Assembly: GCA_030147505.1 (NCBI GenBank)
Contig: JASBVG010000057.1
Coordinates: 1 to 64,000 of the forward strand
Direction of reading: 5' to 3'
Source of the DNA: Tardiphaga sp.
Lineage (GTDB): Bacteria; Pseudomonadota; Alphaproteobacteria; Rhizobiales; Xanthobacteraceae
DNA: 64,000 bases
The translations under genes and the position numbers were made by a program. Shown one piece after another: positions 46,301-52,097 of this stretch; the stretch's first letter is position 1; every line of letters begins with the position of its first letter. The notes under the pieces were generated by a model, which saw only the letters and a list, made by a program, of their open reading frames with translations, was not told the origin of the DNA and ran no database searches.

Positions 46301-47439
46301 CAAACGCAAATGCAGCTGTTCAGCATGACTTATTGCAGATTTGCTTTTCCAAGAACGACCTGTCAGCCGTCAAAAGAGTTATCGACGATCGCACATCAAA
46401 AATTGAATTGATGGACGAAGACCTCAAGAGAGTTTGGATTTCGGCAAACGTGTATGCAGAAATGACAGACTACAAAGAGCTAGTTTCTAAGTTTAGCAAA
46501 ATCGACAAATCCCTGATCTGGAACTTACGCGATACACTTCAGCCAGACCGGAATAAACGCACGCGTGCATCGCGACCCTTATCTATTATTCAGTTAGAAG
46601 CCATCGTAGACTCCTTCGCTAGCCTTTGGCCTCCTGTTTCTCATCCGAGCTCCAGTTGGGGCGACACAAACACTTGGAATGCAACCGAATTCCTGCGGCA
46701 GTGCATAAATGCTTTAGGCGCATTTCCGACTGAAGACGCCTCTGCAAGTTTGGACCGGTTGTTAACGAGTCCGAATACGCTGCCATATCAGGATCAGATC
46801 AAACACGTTAGAGCTCAACAACTAAGGCTGAGAAGGGACACAGAGTATCGAGTTCCCACGTTCTACAAAGTCAAAGAAGTTTTAGCTAATAATCTCCCCG
46901 CAAGCATCGAAGACCTGCAAGCACTTACGCTCGATAAACTCGATGAGATTCGAGATTATATCCGAAATGGTGATACCGACGCTTGGGATGCGTTTTGGAA
47001 TGAGAACAATCCAAAAAATGAAAACACTTGTCGTCATCGATTACTGGACTTGTTGAGGAGCAAACTGAATTCGAACATTCATTTCCTGCCCGAAACTCTT
47101 ATGCCCGAAGCTAAGCGTGCCGATATTGTGGTTCTGCATGGAAAATTTGGATTCCCCATCGAGATAAAAGGACAGTGGCACCCCGAGGTTTGGAACGCAG
47201 CAACCGTACAGCTAATCCAACAGTATGCTCGCGACTGGCGAGCGGATGATCACGGCATCTATCTTGTTTTCTGGTTCGGAAGTGTCGCCGGAAAAAATCT
47301 ACCAGCCCACCCTGATGGACTACCTCGTCCTAGTTCACCTGAAGAATTAGAGCGTGTTTTAAAAGATCGTCTGCCCGACATTGAGAAAGGCCGTATCGCG
47401 GTTGTTGTGATCGATGTTTCTAAACCAGTGAAGCGCTAA
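43363..47439 (+). CDS. Large NACHT-type NTPase with C-terminal PD-(D/E)XK-like nuclease, putative anti-phage defence protein
   Basis: This 1358-residue protein begins almost directly with a P-loop NTPase domain. Walker A is GDPGLGKT (residues 44-51) and Walker B is LVIDGLDE (88-95), with the extra acidic residue typical of NACHT. A sensor-like IISCRSADW lies near 121-129, NPLTLTLV near 190-197 and FHKVIAEFLGA at 309-319, the latter two matching NACHT winged-helix motifs. Residues 330-1200 look mainly helical, including an acidic loop near 547-565 and a very charged helix near 762-785. The end has RADIVV (Asp1254), IEIKG (Glu1267-x-Lys1269), QLIQQY and GIYLVFWFG, a PD-(D/E)XK-like nuclease pattern. 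GC is far below its neighbours. The start may be GTG 43363 or ATG 43381. Defence is inferred. Confidence 0.85.
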   Translation: MRATPIMIVNYINRRLILNRGQKNEALIDEAEIATIGTPIVILGDPGLGKTELTKRLANQLSYTRVTAGTFYRNQERERFRIQSPAKLVIDGLDEIASSSQKPPIDEVLSKLSEIGNPNFIISCRSADWQGSTDRYKIGEDYGTEPTTLHLQPFSYDDAKAFLENYDSEIQAESILLELNNRDLSDFYGNPLTLTLVAEVASAGQGLPKGQAGLLSKATELLAVERNRAHQRSSTAQSSLDELLDAAGAIFAHLLLSSSMGVTDRPRAETPRGFIPISDLLDITGPCNARSIVKTRLFQSFDENVYGPFHKVIAEFLGARWLSKQLSQGISERRIFQLLSFSGGIPTPLRGIHAWIAHFSPTQAHRCIKADPYGVLRYGDMDSLSTDVARLLLNSLSSLANEDPYFRSEDWGKRQISGIARGELESDIVALIGSPQRHVHLSTLILEALEGSKLTSTISGKLLTIVKDCSAPYIERAHALEALIASHISVDWPDCAEELRQRKKSGDSRLVLEIIAATKGENFDGNRVATAILDYRKPSRQPVSSIESDEALDDDDNQDDPYVSGMVYAITQRISPEKAGEVLDALKIQIAALKKPTHWRPGYELSNSVEQLIDKAIETASSLESNRIWDWLKLADRETGHSSDRDNIQNWLEENSTVRREIQQIAFTEGDPWMAIVHELPRASRGLALTEDDFVAFLNEISCKDELTTSEVERWAALFQAQRNTGIVSAAVDQASEAGRSRHKALEREWRRISTPPKRDFRKEQEERKIERERKRERTYAKHRASYWAIREQIANGEAVSALSQIAEAYLGRYSDLNNETVPIERVSQWLGNEIKDAAIEGFIAVLSKEDIPTVEKISKTHSEQKRLCIELAMICGVLELSRSGKGFSSVKKETLAACLAAWWEFSSFHTDHFGNSVRDEVENIVLSSMSELENFLTAMATPHIRAGRQHVPIIHRIAREKRFEPVAGKIALSWLIAHPNANAAVQHDLLQICFSKNDLSAVKRVIDDRTSKIELMDEDLKRVWISANVYAEMTDYKELVSKFSKIDKSLIWNLRDTLQPDRNKRTRASRPLSIIQLEAIVDSFASLWPPVSHPSSSWGDTNTWNATEFLRQCINALGAFPTEDASASLDRLLTSPNTLPYQDQIKHVRAQQLRLRRDTEYRVPTFYKVKEVLANNLPASIEDLQALTLDKLDEIRDYIRNGDTDAWDAFWNENNPKNENTCRHRLLDLLRSKLNSNIHFLPETLMPEAKRADIVVLHGKFGFPIEIKGQWHPEVWNAATVQLIQQYARDWRADDHGIYLVFWFGSVAGKNLPAHPDGLPRPSSPEELERVLKDRLPDIEKGRIAVVVIDVSKPVKR

Positions 47440-47452
47440 GGATTGTCTCCAC

Positions 47453-47550
47453 AACATCGCCCGATTTCCCCGCGGAACACCTGGCCACCCCCGCGTTCGT
47501 GTTCCGGGGCGGTTGCCTTGTGCGGTGCATCGTCGTGCAAGCGAACGAGC
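47453..47550. repeat. Direct repeat copy A, left of the toxin-antitoxin pair
   Basis: The sequence starting just after the large NTPase gene matches 48408-48513 in the same orientation at roughly three-quarters identity. Shared blocks include GCGGAAC, GCGTTCGT, TTGCCTTGTGCGG and TCGTCGTGC. It is GC-rich, unlike the gene before it. Confidence 0.65.
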
Positions 47551-47598
47551 GCTGAATGGACGAAGCGACGGTCCACTCGTCCTTCGTATCACCATCGA

Positions 47599-47958
47599 TC
47601 ACAGGATCGCTTCGATCCCCTTGCGCCTGATCACATCCAGCAAGACCAGCGTCGGCCCTTTCGCGCGCTCGGCGCCGCGCTCCAGCTTGGAGACGTGGCC
47701 GACCGTCAGCTTGAGATGATGCGCGAAAACGGCCTGGCTGAGACGGGCCTTTTCGCGGATGGCCCTGATCTCATCGCCCGTCAGCTCGGCTGTGTCAGCC
47801 TGCGCGTTCTTTCCCATGTGGCGCATGGTGATCTTGTCATAGGCAGCGTCCGGCAGCAGGCCGGTGGCGTGCATATCGCTCGCCATCTCCAGCAATTCTG
47901 CTGTCACGCGGCTGACGCGCTTCCGCGGCGGTGTCTTACTCGTCTTTCGTGCCATCAT
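47599..47958 (-). CDS. HigA-like antitoxin, XRE-family
   Basis: A 119-residue protein with a C-terminal Cro/C1-type helix-turn-helix (ELTGDEIRAIREKARLSQ to VGHVSKLERGAERAKGP). A basic N-terminus precedes it and probably binds the toxin. It is encoded downstream of, and overlapping by 23 bases with, a RelE-like toxin gene, the higBA order. It should neutralise the toxin and repress the shared promoter. Start ATG at 47958 or the next codon. Confidence 0.88.
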   Translation of the reverse strand: MMARKTSKTPPRKRVSRVTAELLEMASDMHATGLLPDAAYDKITMRHMGKNAQADTAELTGDEIRAIREKARLSQAVFAHHLKLTVGHVSKLERGAERAKGPTLVLLDVIRRKGIEAIL

Positions 47959-48316
47959 GCACCTCGATCAGTTTTCCATCCCTGAGCGCCCCGTCGATGG
48001 CCGCATCGTCGGCCGCGAGCCAGAACGACACCAACTCGCGCAAGGTCATCAATTCGTCGGCGTCGATATTCGCACGCTCGTTCTTGGCAAAACCGAGCAG
48101 GAAGACCGCGCGATTGGAGCCAAAGCCGAGCAGCAGGCGAAAGCCGCCCCGCCTCCCCTCGCCCGGTCGCGCCACGCGCTGCTTGATGATCCGGCCGCCG
48201 AGATCGGCATCGATCAAACCACGCCTTGCGCGCGCAACGGCCTCGACGAGACTGGCGTCATCGATGCCGTGCTGCCTGGTGAAACGCGCGAGATTCTTCG
48301 TCTTGAAGATACGCAT
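47936..48316 (-). CDS. RelE/HigB-like toxin
   Basis: This 126-residue protein fits the RelE-like family typified by HigB-2 (PF06296-type). MRIFKTKNLARFTRQHG begins it, and GGRIIKQRVARPGEGRRGGFRLLLGF with VFLLGFAKNERANI, each given in part, carries the basic core. Such toxins cleave mRNA in the ribosome. The gene precedes its antitoxin and overlaps it. The C-terminal 25 residues extend beyond the core. The pair is flanked by two copies of a direct repeat. Confidence 0.87.
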   Translation of the reverse strand: MRIFKTKNLARFTRQHGIDDASLVEAVARARRGLIDADLGGRIIKQRVARPGEGRRGGFRLLLGFGSNRAVFLLGFAKNERANIDADELMTLRELVSFWLAADDAAIDGALRDGKLIEVHDGTKDE

Positions 48317-48407
48317 GCGTCATCCATGGTTGGATAGACTATGGTTTTTGTGATTATATTTCAAGATTAAGTTGCAGACCGTCAGTCTACCCTATCGCCG
48401 CCTTTCC

Positions 48408-48513
48408 CGCATCAAATCGCCCCAATTCCCTGCGGAACTCCCTTGCCGCCACCGGCGTTCGTATTTCCGGAGCGCTTGCCTTGTGCGGCGCACTTCGTCG
48501 TGCCGACGCATGC
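48408..48513. repeat. Direct repeat copy B, right of the toxin-antitoxin pair
   Basis: This is the second copy of the repeat at 47453-47550, in the leader of the PepSY gene. It contains TGCGGAAC, GGCGTTCGT, TTGCCTTGTGCGG and TTCGTCGTGC. Because it is upstream of a resident gene, it is likely the original and copy A the derived one, although that direction is inference. Confidence 0.65.
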
Positions 48514-48543
48514 GACACATGAATTTCGAGAAGGAGACATCCG

Positions 48544-48882
48544 ATGCAACAGACCCTGCGAAAAGCCCTGCTTCCCATGCTGGCCGTTACTTCAATAGGT
48601 CTGGGCGCGCTCGCGACCGCCGTGCCGGCCATGGCCGCCGACGTCTATGTGCGCGATCGCGCACCGCGCGCCGCCGTGGTGGCCCCGGTGCCGATGGGGC
48701 CGCTCACGGTCGAACAGGCGGTGCAGGTGGCCTATGGCATCGGCGTGGTCGAGGTGAAGAACACCCATTTCGACGGCGACGAGTGGGAAATCCAGGGCCG
48801 CGATCGCTATGGCAAGTGGATCGAGGTGGATATCGACGCGCGCACCGGCGAAGTGAGGAATGTGGATCGCTCGATTATTTGA
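48544..48882 (+). CDS. PepSY-domain secreted protein
   Basis: A 112-residue protein with a signal peptide (LPMLAVTSIGLGALATAVPAMAAD) and a single PepSY-like domain (PLTVEQAVQVAYGIGVVEVKN to KWIEVDIDARTGEVRNVD). PepSY domains occur in periplasmic inhibitors and other envelope proteins; the target is unknown here. GAAGGAGACATCCG precedes the ATG at 48544, and an intrinsic terminator lies 22 bases behind. Confidence 0.88.
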   Translation: MQQTLRKALLPMLAVTSIGLGALATAVPAMAADVYVRDRAPRAAVVAPVPMGPLTVEQAVQVAYGIGVVEVKNTHFDGDEWEIQGRDRYGKWIEVDIDARTGEVRNVDRSII

Positions 48883-48903
48883 GGATCGGGCGGGAGGATG
48901 AGG

Positions 48904-48935
48904 AAGCGGCGCGCTGGAAAGCGCGCCGCTTTTTG
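48904..48935 (+). terminator. Intrinsic terminator of the PepSY gene
   Basis: An 11-bp perfect stem AAGCGGCGCGC / GCGCGCCGCTT with a 6-base loop is followed by TTT. Confidence 0.9.
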
Positions 48936-48949
48936 CTTGCCGCGCCGTA

Positions 48950-49172
48950 GCTCGCAGAGCGGAGCCGGGTGGGAGTGGGAGCGCCGAGGCTAATGGACTC
49001 CCTCCCCCAAGCGAAGCGCAGTGGGGAGGGTCCGCCGATAGGCGGGGGTGGGGTCTCTCCCCACGTGGCGTCGGAGTTTGGGGAGGCACCCCACCCGGCT
49101 TCGCTCTGCGAGCTTCGCCGCGGCACGCCCTGACCCTCCCCACTGCGCCGCTACGCGGCTTGAGGGAGGGGA
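48950..49172. repeat. Composite element with two interlocked inverted repeats
   Basis: Arm A (48950-48973, GCTCGCAGAGCGGAGCCGGG) pairs with A' (49090-49113). Arm B (48998-49032, CTCCCTCCCCCAAGCG start) pairs with B' (49132-49171). The order A-B-A'-B' is interlocked and not nested. The stretch is intergenic and is the kind of GGGGAGGG/CCCTCCCC repeat found widely in Bradyrhizobium. A fragment of the same type lies near 35435-35460. Confidence 0.7.
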
Positions 49173-49193
49173 CACTGCTGCCGGAGCCTTGGG

Positions 49194-49826
49194 CTAGCGC
49201 AGCTTCAATCCGGTCGCGGCTTCCAGCTCGTCCAGCGCTTGCGCTCCACTCGTCACCTTGATGGTCGTCATGCCGAGATCGCGGGCGGGCTTGAGATTGA
49301 CGCCGAGGTCGTCGAGATAGACGCAGGTCGCAGGGTCCACGCCCAGCTTTTCCGTCATCATCGTGTAGATCCGCGGATCGGGCTTTCGCAATCCGATCTT
49401 GGCGCTTTCGATGACGTGATCGAACAGCACCATCACCTCCGCCACATAGAGCGCGCGGCCGTCGGTGGAGCCCATCGCATTGGCCGGCAGGTTGTTGGTG
49501 ATGCAGCCGGTCTTGAAACTCTGCTTGATGCGGCGGAGCGCCTCCACCATTTCCGGGCGGATCTCGCCCTTGAGCAGCTTCACCACCTCGCGGCCGCGGA
49601 CTTCGGCGCCGAGGGCGCGGGACTCTTCGGCGAACAGCGCGTCGAAGGCGTCGATGTCGAGCTCGGCGCGCTCGAATTTCGCCCAGGCGTTCTCATGATG
49701 GTTCTGCGCATTGGTGCGGCGGATGATGTCCTTCGGGAGGTTGTGCGTCTGCTCGTAATGCGCAAACGCCTCGAACGGCGATGAAGTGATGACGCCGCCG
49801 AAATCGAAGATCACTGCCGAGATCAT
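49194..49826 (-). CDS. HAD-family phosphatase (epoxide-hydrolase N-domain-like, subfamily IA)
   Basis: This 210-residue HAD enzyme has the nucleophile motif as DFGGV (Asp8), with Gly at the usual second Asp position. That departure from DxD occurs in the phosphatase-domain family of soluble epoxide hydrolase. Motif II is CITNN, the Lys is in KIGLRKPDPRIY, and motif IV is YLDDLGVN. The substrate is unknown. It is encoded alone and is flanked by repeat elements on both sides. Confidence 0.88.
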   Translation of the reverse strand: MISAVIFDFGGVITSSPFEAFAHYEQTHNLPKDIIRRTNAQNHHENAWAKFERAELDIDAFDALFAEESRALGAEVRGREVVKLLKGEIRPEMVEALRRIKQSFKTGCITNNLPANAMGSTDGRALYVAEVMVLFDHVIESAKIGLRKPDPRIYTMMTEKLGVDPATCVYLDDLGVNLKPARDLGMTTIKVTSGAQALDELEAATGLKLR

Positions 49827-49885
49827 GGGGTTTCCCTGGTGTTGTTGCTTGTTGTCGTTGGGCGCGCACGCGCCACGTCCCCTGT

Positions 49886-49970
49886 GTCATACCCGGGCTT
49901 GACCCGGGTATCCACCTTTGGCGTCCGTGCGCGGGCGAAGATGGGTTGCCGGGTCAAGCCCGGCAATGAC
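49886..49970. repeat. Intergenic inverted repeat (GTCATACCCGGGCTTGACCCGGG family)
   Basis: GTCATACCCGGGCTTGACCC at the left pairs with GGGTCAAGCCCGGCAATGAC at the right, with internal hairpins such as CCCGGGCTTGACCCGGG. This element is one of the most frequent intergenic repeats in Rhizobiales. It sits between the HAD gene start and the AraC gene stop. Confidence 0.8.
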
Positions 49971-50030
49971 ATGGGGAGAGAGGGAAGCGTCGCTGCGGCT
50001 TATCACTGCCTTCAGTCATCGTGACGAACG

Positions 50031-50948
50031 TCACTCCGCCGCGCGCTGCTCCAGCACGGCCATGCCGCTGCGGGGGCCGAGATCGCGCAGCGGCGAGGCG
50101 CCATAGAGGCGGGCATATTCGCGGGAGAATTGCGACGGGCTCTGATAGCCCACCGCATAGCCGGCCGAGCCGACATCGAGACGCTCCACCAGCATCAGGC
50201 GGCGCGCCTCATGCAGGCGCAGCTGCTTCTGATACTGCATCGGCGTCATCGCGGTGATGGTCTTGAAATTATGATGCAGCGAACTCTCGCTCATGCCGAC
50301 GCTGTCGGCGAGATCCTCGATGCGGAGCTGGCGCGCATAGTTCTCGCGCAGCCAGGCGATGGCCTTCGCCACCTTGTTGCTCGGGCTTTCGGCCAGCGCG
50401 ATCTGGCGCAGGCGGGCGCCATAGGGGCCGACGAGGAGGCGGTACAGCACCTCCTGTTCGAGGAGCGGCGCCATCACGGCGATGTCCTGCGGGCGATCGA
50501 GCAGGCGGACGAGGCGCAGCGCGGCGTCGAGCAGGTCGTCGGACGCCTTGGCGACGGCGAGGCCGCGGGCGGGGACGGCGGCGGCCGCCTGCGCATCGGC
50601 AAAGCCGTTGCCGAAGCGGCCGAGCACGTCGTGGAGCTGGCGCGGATCGATGATGAGGCCGAGGCCGAGATGCGGCTCCTCCTCAGAGGCATCGACGATG
50701 CAGGACGAGACGGGCAGATCGAGCGAGACGAGGAGATAGTCGCCGACGCCATATTCATGGACCTCGCTGCCGAGGGTGAGGCGCTTGCGCCCCTGCACCA
50801 CCATGCCGAACATCGGCGCCTGTGCGGTGTGGGTCAGCTCGGTGGGAGCGGTCTGGCGCTTCAGATACAGGCCGCGGATCGGGCTCGCCATGTCCTCCCT
50901 GGCGTTCCGGGCAATGATGTCGCGGAATTCGGCGATCCGGTCGGTCAT
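50031..50948 (-). CDS. AraC-family transcriptional regulator (AraC_N type)
   Basis: This 305-residue regulator has an N-terminal AraC_N ligand domain (PMFGMVVQGRKRLTLG, YGVGDYLLVSLDLPV) and a C-terminal double helix-turn-helix with IEDLADSVGMSESSLHHNFK and AGYAVGYQSPSQFSREY. The start at 50948 (MTDRIAEF) has GAGGGG 8 bases upstream. It is transcribed away from an SDR gene whose start lies 278 bases off, the usual arrangement for AraC_N regulators and their oxidoreductase targets. Confidence 0.9.
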   Translation of the reverse strand: MTDRIAEFRDIIARNAREDMASPIRGLYLKRQTAPTELTHTAQAPMFGMVVQGRKRLTLGSEVHEYGVGDYLLVSLDLPVSSCIVDASEEEPHLGLGLIIDPRQLHDVLGRFGNGFADAQAAAAVPARGLAVAKASDDLLDAALRLVRLLDRPQDIAVMAPLLEQEVLYRLLVGPYGARLRQIALAESPSNKVAKAIAWLRENYARQLRIEDLADSVGMSESSLHHNFKTITAMTPMQYQKQLRLHEARRLMLVERLDVGSAGYAVGYQSPSQFSREYARLYGASPLRDLGPRSGMAVLEQRAAE

Positions 50949-51225
50949 AGGCAAACCCCTCATCTGGCGGGCCTTTTGGGCCGTGTCGCATCTAGCAACG
51001 GCACCGCGGCAGGGGAATGGCGCGGCCATCACATTTGCAGGATCGTGCATGACATCGGCAGGATCGGCCTAACGCTGCACCGCCACCGTCTGCGATAAGG
51101 GAGTTGCGCCAGACCGCAGATCGCCGGGTTGCCCGAGGGCCCCCGGATCGCGGTGACGCCACCTCTTCTCTCTCACCGACATTCGCGCGCCGGTACGGCG
51201 CGGACATCAAGACAGGGATCATGCC

Positions 51226-51918
51226 ATGACACGACTGGCAGGAAAGGTTGCGCTCGTCACTCACGCAGGGAACGGCATCGGCGCCGCGGTCGCCCGCCGG
51301 CTCGCCGCCGAGGGGGCCTGCGTGGTGGTCAGCCATACCGACGACCGGGAGGGCGCGACGCGCCTCGTCGCCGACATCGTCTGGCGCGGCGGCTGCGCCA
51401 TCGCGGTGCAGGGCGACGTCGCCCACTGGCCGGATGTGCGGCGGCTGTTCGAGGAAACCGCCGCGACCTTCGGGCGGCTCGACATCCTCGTCAACGACAC
51501 CCGCGCGGCAACGCCGACGGCGGACGACACGCGGCGGCGCGACGAGATCAATCTGTTCGGCGCCATGCTGATGAGCCAGGAGGCGATCCGCCTGTTCGGC
51601 CGGGATGGCGGCGCCATCATCAACCTCACCTCGCTCGCGCGCTGCGATCTCGCGCCCGAGGCGGCGCCGGAGACCGCCATCGACACGCTGACCCTCGGCC
51701 TCGCCCGCGCGCTCAGCGGCCGCAACATCCGGGTGCATACGATCGCGCCTGGCGTGTTCGGCCCGCCCGAACCCGCAGAGATCGACGTGCTCGACGGCGA
51801 TGCGCGCAGCAGGCAATTCGTCGCCCTGCCCCGGCGCGCCTCGCCCGATGCAGTGGCGAAACTCGCCGCCGATCTCGCCTGCGAGAACGGCTCTGCGCCG
51901 CTGATGGCGGCAAGCTGA
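51226..51918 (+). CDS. SDR-fold protein lacking the catalytic Tyr-x3-Lys
   Basis: A 230-residue short-chain dehydrogenase-like protein. The cofactor loop is THAGNGIG (residues 12-19), acceptable for NAD(P) binding. The structural NNAG is replaced by VNDTR (89-93). A Ser remains at 136 (NLTSLAR), but the place where Tyr-x3-Lys should follow reads PEAAPETAIDTL, with neither Tyr nor Lys. It is therefore probably not a standard oxidoreductase. It is divergent from the AraC regulator. The codon use is very GC-rich, as for neighbours, so I see no sign of recent transfer. Confidence 0.8.
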   Translation: MTRLAGKVALVTHAGNGIGAAVARRLAAEGACVVVSHTDDREGATRLVADIVWRGGCAIAVQGDVAHWPDVRRLFEETAATFGRLDILVNDTRAATPTADDTRRRDEINLFGAMLMSQEAIRLFGRDGGAIINLTSLARCDLAPEAAPETAIDTLTLGLARALSGRNIRVHTIAPGVFGPPEPAEIDVLDGDARSRQFVALPRRASPDAVAKLAADLACENGSAPLMAAS

Positions 51919-52097
51919 CGCACCTGCGAGTCAGCTTGTTCCGCCTGTCTGCAATCGCGCCACAGGCTTTCACCCAGCGTTAACCCCCGGCCGCAAATTG
52001 GCCGGACAAACTGGTGAATCGTCGCGGAAGCGTCAAATAATTACACCGCCGGGTGCTAAAGGGGACCGCAATTGCAACAGCATCCCTTTGCCCGACG

